A stretch of 64,000 bases of DNA from Berberis thunbergii (taxonomy: Eukaryota; Streptophyta; Magnoliopsida; Ranunculales; Berberidaceae): contig QNQO01000672.1 in NCBI GenBank assembly GCA_003290165.1, forward strand, positions 372,001-436,000, read 5' to 3'. The translations under genes were made by a program, and so were the position numbers. How positions within the stretch are numbered: position 1 is the stretch's first letter; each line of letters begins with the position of its first letter. The notes below the pieces were generated by a model. It searched no databases. It was not told the DNA's origin and saw only the letters and a program-made list of their open reading frames with translations. Of the stretch, positions 1 to 12,059 are shown in pieces.

Positions 1-1203
1 TTCTTAATTTTGTTTTGCTCGAGGACTAGCAAAATATAGGTTTGGGGGTATTTGATATTCACATAATTATTACATAATATACCTCGTAATTTATATTTGT
101 TAGTATTTCAAATAGTGTATTTTAGTTTAATTATTTTATTTTTGTATTTTTGTAGGATTTGGAGTTTAATAAAGAGAACCAATAAGAAAAATAAAGGAAA
201 TTAGTTTTGAATTTTGGTGGAACAAAGGAGTAGTATGGATGAACATAGCAAAACCCACCTTTCCTGTTATTAGAAGAATCTAAATTCCTTTTTTTTTTTT
301 GGTTTGCAATTATATTTGGTTTCCAATTTGTATTTGGTTTCCAATTGGGTTTCCAATAAGGAGTTGTTTCTTTCTATCATAAATACAACAACACACAACG
401 GGCAGAAAACGCAGGAACAACAGAGTACACATCGCTAATCCACCACGCGCTGCAATGAAGCTCTACACCGCTATTGCTGTCATCACCTTCACCATGTGTC
501 ACTAAACTCCACGCAAGGCGAAGAGATGAACTCCTAGATGTAACGCACTTAATTGATATTTGATTCGTTTTATGCTTTCACGATGAATAATTGTATTTAT
601 GATTTTCAGTTTTATTTAATATAGAAGTTTATGTTATTATAGTGACAAAGATTTCATCAACTTCTTCGTATAGTATTTCGGTGGTTGTCTTTTTCTTTTC
701 CATGTAAGTCTAGTCATGCTTTTCTTATGTGTGGAATTTTAAAGATCAATTAATTCCGGTAGGTTAGTTATATGTGATTGTCTTTTATTACATTATTCTC
801 TGCGAATATATTATAAACTTAGGATATCATATATAACCAATCTTTGTGCTATCTAGAAAAAGTTAAATCTAAAATCCATTTACATTAGAATATATTGGTG
901 CATTAAAGACTATTTTTTTGATTATGTTGTTTGGGATGTGAAACACGTAACTGAGTTATCATAACGAATCAATACTAGTTGGCGCGTGAAATCTACGATG
1001 GATTCTTGGAACCTTGTGACTTTTCTAAACTTGGTTTTTATTAAACTAAATTCAATTTCATATTTTAAAATTGCTAGAATTTCTTAAATTTAGTTTCACG
1101 TAGTTCTTCTTCCTTGACCTTGTTTCGTAGATCACTTTTCCTCGTGGGATCGACACCCTAATCTTTACTGCAATTGACCGCTTGCACTGTTTGGGCGTAA
1201 TCA
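1..1203 (+). mobile_element. Element X: 3' end and 3' LTR of an LTR retrotransposon
   Basis: The first 52 bases look like the internal 3' tail of an LTR element, ending in a G-rich polypurine-like tract (about 39-50). The LTR begins TGATATTC at 53 and ends GTAATCA at 1203, so it has TG...CA ends. A second copy of the same LTR lies in reverse orientation at 44692-51972, interrupted by another element. The two match along most of their length, including the segments at about 560-1200 and 44692-45350, which fixes both ends. The copy here is about 1.15 kb; the other is about 1.7 kb without its insertion. The tail sequence (GAGGACTAGCAAAAT then GGTTTGGGGG) is of the kind seen before 3' LTRs of Athila/Ogre-type plant gypsy elements, but no coding part is in view, so the clade is tentative. 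Confidence 0.75.
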
Positions 1204-1352
1204 TCATCCTTCAGGACATACAACGGCAGATCCTCAAGGACCCCAAACTTTGTACGGATTTTAGCAAGACCAGGCTCAGAAAGCAACACTTCTTCGAAAA
1301 ACTCCAGGCCCCTAGCCAAAGTTGTGTTATCAATAAGGTTTTGTTGAGCCAT
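1204..1352 (-). pseudogene. Start of the antisense gene of element F (fragment)
   Basis: Reading leftwards from an ATG at 1352, the frame gives MAQQNLIDNTT... and the block LEFFEEVLLSEPGLAKIRTK before it runs into the LTR of element X at 1203. The same block opens the antisense gene of element A at 6550 (HKFFEERLLSESDLEVLSK). The fragment is the N-terminus only, about 50 codons. The start codon lies 256 bp from the element's 3' LTR, close to the 294 bp seen in A and E. Function unknown; see the entries at 6550-8834 and 31396-33673 for the fuller copies. Confidence 0.6.
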
Positions 1353-2285
1353 GAAGAAGATGAAGAAATATTTTCTAATCAAGAGATGAACATAGCTGTA
1401 TCGTCAAAAGCAAAGAAAATAAAAGATTCAACACTACGGATGACCTAAGTAGGGATCAGGTTTCTGCCTATTTTTCGGTGAACTGACGCACGTTCAATTA
1501 ATGCAACGCGCGACTCAAGCAACGATTCAAACTCAATCATCATGAGCGGCATACAAAAAAGATGACGTAACGAACCTATGTGATGACCCACTAACTCGGG
1601 GGAGTAGCTGATGATACTAAAAAATGGTCACGTCCTTGAGCCATACAAGTGTCATGATGATCTCGAGGAATTGTGGGCCCCAGCGTCAGTCCAACACTGA
1701 TCCGGCCCAACCGGCTCCAAGCCCTCCTAATTCAGTCCACTAGATGAACCTGAACTCTTACAACATGCTAGGCCCACATGTCTCATAGCTATCCTCGATA
1801 CCCGTAAGTTATACTAAGGCAAGTATCTCGAGGATCAGCTTCGGCCAGACAATTATAACAGCTTTATGCTTCCAACTAGGAAGCAAATACTAGAGTACAT
1901 TCTACACAGGGATTCTTCCTTCTACAGATTGCTCTTGCAGTGGGAAGTATTTCCAGCGTATTTAGGAGCATAGGGCTGACATGGAACTTTTCTCCTACAG
2001 CACGACTCTTAATTAAAGAAGGATCTATACTAAAATCCCCTTCCTAAACTATGCCTTCGATGGCCTGGTTGAACCAGGATTCCTACACTATAAATAAGAC
2101 ATGAGGTTGGTAAGCTAAGGTACGCTACAAATTTTCTGTTTACAACATTACACCTTTCTCAGATCCCTGTCTAACTTTAGCATTGAAGTGCCATCAGCCA
2201 CCACAACGGTGGTTCGTGGCTCATGCGTGTTACTTGTGCAGGTCAGTGGGACTAGGTCAAAGCAAGGAGTGAAAAATGACTATAT
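1204..2285 (+). mobile_element. Element F: 3' tail and 3' LTR of a Tat-like Ty3/gypsy element
   Basis: The stretch abuts the LTR of element X at 1203, so one of the two is truncated. It holds the start of an antisense gene (1204-1352), a polypurine tract (CTCGGGGGAGTAGC, about 1595-1608) and an LTR from TGATGATAC at 1609 to about 2285. The LTR is homologous to those at 14089-14773, 26789-27476 and 40486-41157: shared blocks include the region before a TATAAATAAGACA-like promoter box (about 2090) and the ACAACGGTGGTT block near 2205. The right end is approximate, because the ATCA end seen in the other copies is not clear here. The order antisense gene, PPT, LTR matches elements A and E. Confidence 0.7.
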
Positions 2286-2501
2286 ATATTTATTCTTGTG
2301 CCAACTCCAAGATATTGGCAAGTTCTTATAGAGGAATTGGGGTAAGAACGCATTCTTCTTTTGACAAGAGAAAAGGGGTAGAACCCTACCATCGTCTCCC
2401 ATCGATTTTCTATATTTATTTATCATTCAATTGTTGAATACTCCAACAACCCTCTCTTCACCGATTGGCTCTCATTCTCAATCAATTTGTTTTTTTTGAA
2501 A

Positions 2502-2652
2502 TTTTCTAGAGAGCCAGGCCCACACAGCCATGCCAGCCCAATACCATCCATCATCCTAGAGATTGGACCATCCATCATCCTAGATATTGGGCCATTTCCA
2601 ACATCTCTAGGATTATGGATGGTATTGGGCTGGCCTGACACTCTAGAAAAAT
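2502..2652. repeat. Small fold-back (MITE-like) element
   Basis: Two arms of about 35 bases, GCCAGCCCAATACCATCCAT... at 2532-2567 and its reverse complement ending ...ATGGTATTGGGCTGGC at 2598-2634, form a near-perfect hairpin. Weaker complementarity extends outward (TTTTCTAGAG at about 2505 against CTCTAGAAAA at about 2641). It has no coding capacity. The family is not identified. Confidence 0.6.
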
Positions 2653-2702
2653 TGTATTTTTTATATTTTAACAACTTTTTGTCTACATCGATTATCTTTT
2701 TT

Positions 2703-3352
2703 CAGTGTTCTAAAAAGCGCTAGGCAGTGGGCGGGCGGCGAGCTTGTGCCTAGTGCCCAAGGGCCTAGGCAGTCTTAGGTTTTGTATTATAACTTTAATA
2801 ATTTACAAAAGTTAATAACGTATCAATTACATCCAATTTAATGCCAATATACATATGCAAAATTTAAAAATATGAAAAATTAACAATCATGAACAAAATT
2901 TATTAAAACTCAAATGACTGAATTTGGTCATGATAGGTACTTTGTACAAAGTTGAATTTGTGGACAAATATCCAAACCTACTCTTTTATTTTTCTTCAAA
3001 TTGCATGAATAACCTCAGTCATGTATGATAAAATCTACATTACTAAAATAATAAAATTGGTACTGGCAGATCCTTTGAGAATTCCATCAAGTAATCATCC
3101 TTTGTTACATTTAGACATATATTGAATAAAAAACAATTAAATTGTTTATTTTTAAAAAAGAGGAAAGAAAAATAAAATAAAAACACAATTAGCCTTATTA
3201 AAAAAAAAAAAAAACTCGCCCAAACAGCCTAGACCCCGCCCAGATTTCCCAGAACCCGCCCAGACTGCCTAGAATCCGCCCAGCCATTAATCTGGGCATT
3301 TTTCTACCTTCTAGAGCCTAGGCGGCCACCTAGGCCGATTTTTAGAACACTG
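2703..3352. mobile_element. hAT-like non-autonomous DNA transposon (MITE)
   Basis: The element starts CAGTGTTCTAAAAA at 2703 and ends TTTTTAGAACACTG at 3352, so the terminal inverted repeats match over about 14 bases. Just inside both ends are GC-rich CCTAGG/GGCGG motifs, in sharp contrast to the AT-rich middle. The 8-bp flanks are TCTTTTTT and CCTTTTTA (6 of 8 identical), consistent with an aged 8-bp target duplication typical of hAT elements. About 650 bp with no transposase, so it would depend on a partner. Confidence 0.7.
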
Positions 3353-4325
3353 CCTTTTTATTGACTGCATTTGTCTATTGCTAAATACTGCTAAATCTCT
3401 ATTAATTTCAATAGCTGAACATTGTTGACTATCTATCTCTCCCCCTTTTTAATCTTCCAACTATTAAATCCCCCTATATATCTCTGGCAACACTTCAACC
3501 ACCTCGGAACTCTAAACTAACCTACTGAATATCGCTTGTTAGAGCCCCTTATCACAACCTAATTACTATGGAAAATTCTAAATGGCGAGGAAATGGGCGA
3601 GGAAACGGGAGAAGGGGTGAGTGTGACCGCTCATCCCCATCAAGATGCACCACCTCACAAATCTCGAGGGGGATGAGTGGTAATAACCACCCCCTCGCCA
3701 CTTTCCTCGACGGCTAGAAGGGCTCAAATACTATACTCTACACAAAAGAAAAACAATAAATAATGAGAATCTATTAGTGGTTTCCGTGGGTTTTGAGACA
3801 TCTCACTCCACATGGCAATTATTTTCTCCTCATTTTGCTCAACAATCTATTATTAAAGAAGAAAATCTCCAATTAGAACTTATGTTTCTCTTCGTGAGAA
3901 CTCAGACTATTTCTGCATATATAGTTATAAAGTGCCAAATCCATAGTTGATTCACTTGTCGCCATTTGGCTACCTATTTCTGATATTGTGTTGGTGATTT
4001 TATCTTTCCTTGCCTTAGCCATGAGTATGCCAGATTGTTATTGCAATCTTGAACTTTCTCTTATACCATGATGAGGACTTACAATATTCGCTTTCTTTCC
4101 TTTCAGACTCAGGAAGCTCATACTTCTTAATCCTTGGCTTCTCAAATAGGCCCTCATAGTAAACTATTTGTGTACTTTCTGAAAATGTTATTTGTGGATT
4201 AGAGCAAAAAAAAATATTGGTTAAGCTTGTAAAGTCAATATAGGTTGAGTGGAATGATATTGTAAAAATGTATGGCTAAATTATAAAGTCTTGCAATATT
4301 AGGTTGTGAGTGATTAATGAAATAA
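3353..4325. other. Anonymous stretch, no gene recognised
   Basis: I see no coding frame longer than a few dozen codons and no terminal repeats of my own recognition. A short inverted pair (ACCGCTCATCCCC near 3629 and GGGGATGAGTGGT near 3670) could form a stem of about 13 bp; its meaning is unknown. Confidence 0.4.
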
Positions 4326-4764
4326 GGGTGTGTTTGATTTTTGGAAAAGTTTTCAAAGAAAAAAAATTCATGGGAATAAACATTAATTTTTTTTTTTACT
4401 GTTTGATTCTACCAAGGAAAAAAAATTTCATTTCTATTTTGTGAAAGAATTGTTGAGGAGAATAGAGGAATTGTTCAACGAGACTATGAATGTCCAAACT
4501 TTGAGTCTTTTGAGGGCTTCGAGTCTAGTAGAGAGTCATCGGTGAATGAAAAGATCGAACATGGAAACGTACTCTGAGGGGAAGCCTAAAGAATTTTTTC
4601 CCGCTTCGAGCAAGAAAACTTTTCACCATTGGAAATTTTTTCTTATTCCATGAAAAAATAAAATGGCAGAAACTCAATTTTGAGGGAAATTATTTTTATT
4701 TTTTTTATTTTTATTTTTATTTTTGTTTTTAATTTTTATGAAACACTCAAAAATCAAACATACC
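4326..4764. mobile_element. MITE with GGTGTGTTTGATTTTTG-type termini
   Basis: The left end GGGTGTGTTTGATTTTTG (from about 4326) and right end CAAAAATCAAACATACC (to about 4764) are imperfect inverted repeats of about 17 bases. TAA lies just outside the left end and TTA just outside the right, which hints at a Tourist/PIF-Harbinger-like MITE, but the two are not a direct repeat of each other. The roughly 440-bp body is low in complexity and non-coding. Confidence 0.5.
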
Positions 4765-5587
4765 TTAAGATAAAATGCAACCATGAAAGCTCAACCAAAA
4801 GTGTCAATGCAAAAATATCAAATCAAGTCATGTGCCAATCAAAGTCAAAGTCAACAAAGAACGAAGTCAATTAATGAGATTGAAGTCAAAGATATGAAGG
4901 TCGATCAAACATTATCAAAGCTTCAATAAGACAAATCTAAGATGGTTGAGGTTCAAGAAGGTGGACCAAGTAAAAGTTATAGGGTAAATGAAGTCTAGTG
5001 AAAAATAACTTTATGGATGACAAAAATTCAAGTGAAGTATCAAAAGCTATTTGGAAGCAAAACATTTGAGAGAACCAAATTCAAATTTGAATTTGAGACA
5101 TCCTCTCATATGAGAATAGATGTTTTATTGAGGATGGATATTATCTCAAGAGATATGACCATGTACTTAAAAGACATGTCTATGTCAAGGTACAAGGCCA
5201 TGTGCCAAAGCGAAAGTGCAGTGGTAACACAAAATACTATTCATGAGTGCCATAAGACATGATTAGTGAGTCTAGAGTGGGTGAGTAGTCTCTTTTTGAA
5301 AATTCCTTTTCTTCGAAATTTTTTATGGAATAATGCAAAGGTTAGTAGACTATGTGAACACTTTTTATAAACTCAGTGTTCAAAATAATCTCCTAGACCT
5401 TAGCACTAATAAAACAATCAAATATAGGATAAGAGAAGCAAATGATTCACCTTTTGGTTTGGGTGGTCTCACAAGTTTTAGAATTTGAACACGCAACAAA
5501 TAAATCTTTTGCAAAAGTAGATCTAAGACTTTATTCACAAATCAAACAAACTAAACTATAATTTGTTAAGTATATCTTAAAACATGT
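4765..5587. other. Anonymous AT-rich stretch, 5' flank of element A
   Basis: No gene or recognisable repeat. Small open frames here (around 5017-5262) have low-complexity composition and no recognisable motif. The last five bases, CATGT, form one side of the target duplication of element A. Confidence 0.4.
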
Positions 5588-6255
5588 TGATGTAGTCAAT
5601 TCCTGCTTTCATTAATCATTGCATACCTAGACCTACACAGGTAGCAAATGTGAGCCAAGGACAACCGTTTGGTGGTCAATGGAACCCATATGCTTAAGTT
5701 AGATATGGCTTAAGAGAGACTTAAAACTGTAAACTAGGTTGTGTTGTGTACCTCTAGTTCATCGGCTTTATCTCCTTTTTATATTGATGGAGTCCTCGTT
5801 CGGCTAGACCTTTGGTGGTGTAGTTCAAGAAAAGTGATCTTGCTGTTGAAATCCTTTCCTAGTTGGGAGTTGTCCATGTGCGATAATTTCCCTACGTGAC
5901 TCATGCTCCTAGATCTGCGGGAGAGGTTTCTGTTTCTGAGTGTTGTCCATGCAAGGAAGTTTCCTTGCTCAACTTATACTCTAATATATGTTTCCAAGTT
6001 GGATTCAATGTGTTGCTGGCCTGCCTGTCTGGGGTAGATCTCTCTGAAACTTGTCTTAGAGGTCTTACTGGTATTGGGCTTGATCGCGTGACGTGTGGGC
6101 TTACTGGGTTATTGCAACTCGGACGGCCAATGATGGGCTTAGTGATGTTTGAGCCTAGCTGGATTGTGTGTGCAATCAGGTATGCTTCATTTTGTTGACG
6201 AGATTATTATGACACATGTACGTTGCTGATCAGAGGACGGTTTAATGTATCATCA
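5588..6255 (-). repeat. 3' LTR of element A
   Basis: On the minus strand it begins TGATGATACATTAAACCG and ends ACTACATCA. A polypurine tract (CTCGGGGGCGTAGC on the minus strand, about 6256-6270) sits directly before it, as expected for a 3' LTR. It aligns end to end with 14089-14773, sharing blocks such as the CAAGGAAACTTCCTTGCA-type motif. Confidence 0.85.
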
Positions 6256-6549
6256 GCTACGCCCCCGAGTTAGTGAATCGTCTTATCAGTCCACTAGGTC
6301 ATTCATAGAAGCAGCTGTGCAGTCATGATGATCGAGTTTGAGTGATTTCCTCAAACGGAAAATTGCATTAATTAGGTGTGCGCCATCTTGAAGGCAGGAA
6401 AGGTGAAAGTTCAGTTTTCTATATAGATCTCTTGCCTGTGGAGTATAGCTCCTTTACTCTTTCAATTTCATAGATTCTGTTTTGTCGTGTTGTCTATTGT
6501 GCTTTTTGACTTTGCTCAACCTTCTTATTCGAAAACTTGTATTTCTCTC

Positions 6550-8834
6550 ATGGCGGGCTAAGACCAATTTTTTGATGAACTGTTTGCCAAGGGCCATAAG
6601 TTTTTTGAAGAGCGGTTGCTCTCTGAATCTGATTTAGAAGTTCTCAGCAAGACGTACGGGATTCCTGATTATCTAGTGCTCTGCACTTTGGGTGTTGATC
6701 TGACACCATTGTACCCTCCTGATGGGTTTATCTATCTTTACTGAGGTATGCTTCTATTGGGTGTCTCCTTCCTTGTTATCAAGGAGATCTGGGAGTTTCT
6801 AGCGTACCTCGGCATTGCACCCACTCAACTTGTGCCAAATGTGTATAGGACTTTGATCGCCATTCTGATTAGGGCTAAAGATGTTGGTGTCTGAGTGTCT
6901 TTGAGGGTGATGCAATTACTTACTTCTCCTCAAATAACGAGCATGCTATGTGTGTTCTGACGTCGCCGGATTGTTTCGGCAAATTGCCTGATGATTTTAA
7001 ATCATGGCAGAAGTTTTGTTTCATGGCTTCTGCGGACTCCCTGTACTTTGAGCTTGTTGGTCATCCGATCAAGCGTGAATTTAGACCACTGAGTAAGTTG
7101 ACTCCTTCTCCAGTCTTGCTTGTGTTAACTGCATATTAGATTGTCTTGTTGTGGTTTTTACAAGGAGATTATCTAATTCGCATGTTTTTGCTGAAGATAA
7201 AGGAACTTTGGATGAGTTTCGTGACATGCCTCGTCTGAGGTAGAAGATGTCGTTAATCGTTATAATGTTGAGCACAATGGTCTATGGGCTCATTGGCATG
7301 CAGCTCCCGTTGTGCATCGGGTGAAGAAATCAAAGCCTGAAGGTGTGTCTGTTTCGTGGAAGATGATGCTTCCTAAGCTCAAGGTTCCAAGCCCTTTGAG
7401 GAGGGTAGAAATAGATGAGGTGCTTCCTTCTTCTGTGTTTCGAAGAGGTCTTGTGTTTTGTCTAGGTTCGTTCGTAGGCGCCTAGCCTCCTCCGAGGGTC
7501 GTGATGTTTCATGGCAAGAACCTGATGAGACTGCTGTTTCTGAGGGGCGTGATGCTCAAACCGTGGCCCATATTTATCTTCCTAATTTAGAGAGAGAATA
7601 TCTACAAATGGTGGGCATGGAGAATGCTACCAAACTGAGCACCAAGCAGGCGAAGCTTCGAATGGTCGTCCTTTTTCAATAAAGAACTTTGATTTCCGAC
7701 TCTCTCTTGATCATGAACCGATGGAAGAGTCATCTAATGATGGCCCTAATGCAGTAAAGACGACTAAGGGCGATGTTGGGGTGATTTCGGTTTTGAGTGA
7801 TCTTCATCCGGATGCTCGGATCAGTCTGTTTGTTTCAGATGTAGTAAGGATGAGCAACCGAACTTGGCATCCGAAAAAGCATATAAGCAGGTGGAATAAC
7901 TGGCAGGCGAACTGTGCACCTAAGCCAGTGGGAGAAATGCTAGGAAAGCATTAATATAAAGGGAATAAGCACCTTGTATTGGGGATGCTATATCTGAATC
8001 AAGTTGTCGCATCTAAAATTAAAGTTGAGGCTGCTCGTGAGAAAATGTATACAATGGAGCAAGTATTTGCAAACGTGCAGAAGTCATACTCTGACGCTCA
8101 CACGAAATTGAGTTCTTAAGGAAACAACTCGAAGCTTTCTTAGATATTGGAGAGGAGTCCAGGTCTATTGGGTCGGATACTCAAAAGGCTTGCTTGAGTC
8201 CGACTTGGCAGGAGCAGTGTCCACGAGGGATTAGTTCGAGACTGAACTGAACATTGTCCACCAAGACTTGCAACTTTCGTGTGATTATGTGAATGGAGTG
8301 TAGGATGAACTGCGGGCTCTGCATTCTAAGAGGGTTGAAAAGAATTCCGAGTGGACTTTTCAGTGTCAGCAGTTTGAGGCAAATGCTGAGTTTCATGCCA
8401 AGAGTGCGTGGATCACTAGAGAACAGTTCCTTTTGTAACAGAGTGAGCTGAATATTGCCAATGATTAGCTGGATGCTGAGCACTCCAAGACTGAAATCCT
8501 ATCGAGCAAGTTGGAGCAACTGAAGCAGGAGCTTGCTGAGTCAAGAGTGCGCGAAGAAAAGTTTTTCAATACCCAAGGCACGTTTGAATTCAATAAAGTT
8601 GTGCATGGAAGGCTGGAGTTGTTGCATTTGATGAAAGAGGAGCATCCTGACTGGGATATCTCCTATTATAAAGTGATTTCATATGCAGAGTTTGAAGCGC
8701 TCTTTGATTCATCTGAAGAAGAAGGAGGCCTTGATGAGGGGGATCGAGAGGCAACACCTACGAATGTGTTTCCTGTTTTTTCCCCTTCTAAGTCTAGTTC
8801 TGTTGTATCTAACTCACCTCCTGATGAGAAGTGA
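6550..8834 (+). pseudogene. Antisense gene of element A: gypsy-type transposon protein with coiled-coil C-terminus, broken
   Basis: The frame opens with ATG at 6550 but has a stop at codon 4, then FFDELFAKGHKFFEERLLSE, an interrupted middle with an LYFELVGHPIKREFRPLSK block (about 7048-7100), a long Lys/Glu-rich heptad-like region (about 8035-8600) and an acidic tail ending DEK-stop at 8834. Several stops and frameshifts occur. The same order is found on the antisense strand of E (31396-33673) and C (53351-55355). The N-terminal part resembles plant proteins annotated as putative gypsy-type transposon (PF04195-like); this is from memory of the family. It runs opposite to gag, inward from the 3' LTR, its start 294 bp from the LTR. 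Antisense extra ORFs are known in Tat/Retand elements; their function is unknown. Confidence 0.65.
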
Positions 8835-8849
8835 ATCTTGTATTCAAGT

Positions 8850-9838
8850 TTGCAAATGAATTGTACTTCTCACTTGTATGTCTTCCTTTGCCTTTCCTTC
8901 TAGTTTTTACCTATTTTGTGTTTTTTCAACATTAGTTGTTAGACGAGGAACTCTGCTAGGCTAGGAAGCTTTATGTTTGATTCGTTGTTGGGAGCTCTGA
9001 CTTCTTGTGCTGCAATAGTTTGTGCAGTTCTAGTCAATCTCTGTTTTAGAGATCGAGTAATGTAGTACACCCTCTATCTGGCATCTTGGCTGTCTGTTGG
9101 ATTGGCAGTTGTTATGAGCGTATTAGTCACACTGTGGTCCCAACGCTTGCACCCTTTAGATGATCGGACAATAGTCTTTGCGATTCGTCTGGGTCAATTT
9201 TGCAGAACTCTGGCCAGACTTTTGACTCGTCTTTGTTTGCTATTCGTAGAATAGGCTTAATTGGATTGGGGGTTGTTATCGCCAGTTATGACTAGGTTTC
9301 GGCGACCATGGTGGTTCCTGGCAAGCCTTCTTGATCAGGCGTCAAGGGCACTGACTAGACTCCCATTTTTCAACCCATCTAAATCCAATTGTGAAGGACT
9401 AGGAATTGGAACGAGCCAACAGTTATCATTGTCAGCTGTTCTGACTAAACTTTTGGTGGGGGTTCGACGAACATTGTCTGTAGTTGCCCAATGATCCCTA
9501 GCAAGTTGTCTTCACCAGGCTACATGAGTACTGACTAAGCTCCCACTTTCTAGGCTGCCAAAATTCGCACGCAGCGAACTAGGCTTCGAGCAAACCAAAA
9601 CCATCATCATCAGCGGCCACTGACTAAGCTTTGGTCAAGGTTCGATGATCACTGTATGCGTACGAGTAGTGACCCATGACAAGCCATCATAATCAAGTGT
9701 CGAAAGCGTTGACTGAGATGCAACTCTCTAAACCATTATCACCCGTTTAATTTAACGAACTGGGCGTTATAGCGTACTAGAAGTTATTGTCATAGGTCGA
9801 AACCGACTAAGCTTTTGTTATAATAAAATTCCAATCGT
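8850..9838. repeat. Degenerate tandem repeats in the 3' region of element A (period about 130-150 bp)
   Basis: Variants of GACTAAGCTCCCACTTT, CGACCATGGTGGTTCC and AGCAAGTTGTCTTCACC recur every 130-150 bases from about 8990 to 9800. They are related, in reverse orientation, to the cleaner 132-bp array of element C (44210-44690 and 51973-52740), sharing the motifs GACTAAGCTCCCAC and CCATGG. The copies are too diverged to delimit by eye. The stretch is non-coding. Confidence 0.5.
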
Positions 9839-10238
9839 GTAAGTTTGACTTGGGTGTCTTGACTTACTTAGCTCACATATGGAATTCTTGGCGCGTAAGT
9901 CTGACTTGGGTGTCCTGAGTTACTTAACTCTCTTGTAAGATTTTGGGCGTGTAAGTCTGACTTGGGTATCCTGACTTACTTAACTTGCATATAAGATTTT
10001 GCGCGTGTAAGTCTAACTTGGGTGTTGGTGTCCTGACTTACTTAGCTCACATATGGAATTCTTGGCGCGTAAGTCTGACTTGGGTGTCCTGAGTTACTTA
10101 ACTCGCTTGTAAGATTTTGGACGTGTAAGTCTGACTTGGGTATCCTGACTTACTTAACTTGCATATAAGATTCTGGGCGTGTAAGTCTAACTTGGGTGTC
10201 CTGACTTACTTAACTCTCCTGGCAGTCTGATTCTAGCG
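9839..10238. repeat. 56-bp tandem repeat with a three-unit higher-order pattern
   Basis: The word GTAAGTYTRACTTGGGT starts near 9839, 9895, 9951, 10007, 10069, 10125 and 10181. The spacing is 56 bases, except for one 62-base step caused by a GGTGTT duplication at about 10020. Seven copies are present. The second halves of the units cycle through three types (CACATATGGAATTCTTGG, TCTTGTAAGATTTTGG, GCATATAAGATTTTG), and the cycle occurs twice, giving a higher-order repeat of about 168-174 bases. It lies in the 3' non-coding region of element A. Confidence 0.9.
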
Positions 10239-12059
10239 TCAGATCGATTGATCGGACCAATAATAGATTGACCGGCTTTTTTGAACAGTAGTGAAATAAT
10301 AATGGAGCTGACGCCTTGAGTTTAGTGATAACACTTTGTAGGTGCACTCCTTATTTTGTGAGTGCTATGGGCCTCTGCTGTTTGTTCCTTTGCATGTGTT
10401 GGACCGAATTTGGCAGGGCATAAGCTTGGGCCCATTAGTTGAGCAGCCAATGAGAAAATATTTTTATGGACCATCCTGCCACCAATATAATGCATTTTAC
10501 GAGACGGTTCAGTATCGATTACTCTTCCAAGTTAATGGGGTTGTTTGCTGGGTCATTAATTAAAAGGATGTGGACTTGTGCTGTTGCAATTGTAACTTTC
10601 ATTTTTCCGATTTCCCGTACGACATTTAATGCTGAAGTAACTGCTTGTTGATGCCTTTTCGTGAACCATTTTGCTTATATATTGGCTGGTTGTTCTGCAT
10701 TCAAGCACTGCAATGAGAATAGTAGAACATGTTAATCAAACACATCTTACCAGAGAGTTTGCTTTGAGTTTTCCAAAGGCTAAAGGAAAATCTTCATTAC
10801 TGGAGTCTTTGAATGTTCTGACATTAGCGCCGATGAGTCTTGATAAGACTTGTTATTATTCGGTGCCGTCTGATCTGGGTGGGCATCTGGTTGATCCCAT
10901 GAGAACTTGTAATATGTTTTTACATTTTGAAGAAGAGTTACGAACTTCCTTTCATGGGTCAAGTCTGTCTTTTATCCTCCAGTGCTCGAGCACTCTCTCA
11001 TCCGTGTACTGCTGTCGAGGGTTGGTCCTCGCAGCTAGCTTATGGTTGATGGGAGTATTGGAGGTCGTGACCCTCGTTCCTGGGGTGGTGTCTCTGTGTT
11101 ACCCCATGTATTACGTGTTTGAGAGGTGTGCCCATTTGGAAGCATTGTGAAACCTCAACGATTTCGTCGCTCCAGGATGTTTTTGCCAGCTTTCTGTTGC
11201 TTCCTTCTGTTCCACTTTATGAGGCCACTAGCAGAGCGAAGAACTAAGGGATTACTCGTGACTTTCTTTATGTACTTTGCTTGCCACATCTGAGTCGTCT
11301 TCCTGGGGTGATTCGATGGAGCAAATAATTGAGCGTTCTTTCGTCTGCAGTTGCAGATGCTTTTACTTTCACCACTTTCATTTCTAGAGGTGGGTTAGCA
11401 GATCGGAGTCTCTTCCCTTGTTTCAGCGGATAGTTGCTTGCATCAGACTTAGATACTTGTAGTGTATAAATTGATGTACTAGTTGGTCCGCAAGCTTTGT
11501 AATAACTCTCATTGCAATCAATAAAATCTTTTTATTTATTTTTTTCTGGAATAAGTCTTGTACGAACAATTCTTCTTAACTGAAATGAAAAATAGAAAAC
11601 AGGAAACGAAATCAAAGTAACAAATAGTTTAACTTCGAGCGGAAACTGAGCTAATTTGGCCCTGAAGGAGGCGCAAATGTCCTAGCTCGGACTGCATTGT
11701 TCCTCTAGCGAAGTTTTTATTTTTTTTAAAAGCAAATGAAGTTACTAAATAGTGGACTTCATGCTAGCAGACAGTTCCTTGCTAATTAACAACTCTTAAA
11801 ATTTGTGCCCGTTTGCTGAAGTATCGTTATTTAGCTCTTTATTAGTTTGGATTGCGTTGCTAGCTTTGACTTTTGGATCTCCACTTAGCTTGCACCTTGG
11901 TTATCTGGGCTCCTTCGCCTTCATAAAGTGATTCACCTATTTTGTCTAGGCCTGATGCCTGACATATTGGTTCTGTGGGACCGAGCTGTAACTGGCAACA
12001 ATTCAACTGCTTCAGAGCTGCATAATGGCAGTCTCTTGCCACTGGCTGGTCTCCTCAGA
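10239..12059 (-). other. Non-coding region of element A between protease and tandem repeats
   Basis: In a pol-bearing relative this position would hold RT, RNase H and integrase; none of their motifs is seen in any frame. Parts match element C in reverse: the stretch around 10530-10640 (TTAATGGGGTTG, then TCATTAATT, then GATTTCCCGTACG) corresponds to about 43780-43905. This shows that the pol-less structure is shared and not a private deletion. A 159-codon plus-strand frame at 10671-11150 has no recognisable domain and I regard it as chance. Confidence 0.5.

Noticed and set aside
9839..10238. Regular 56-bp repeats as a CRISPR array
   Set aside because: Units are contiguous tandem copies without unique spacers, in eukaryotic retrotransposon DNA.
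10671..11150. 159-codon open frame in element A, plus strand
   Set aside because: No recognisable motif, composition similar to its non-coding surroundings, and it lies in the pol-less 3' region with no comparable frame in element C.
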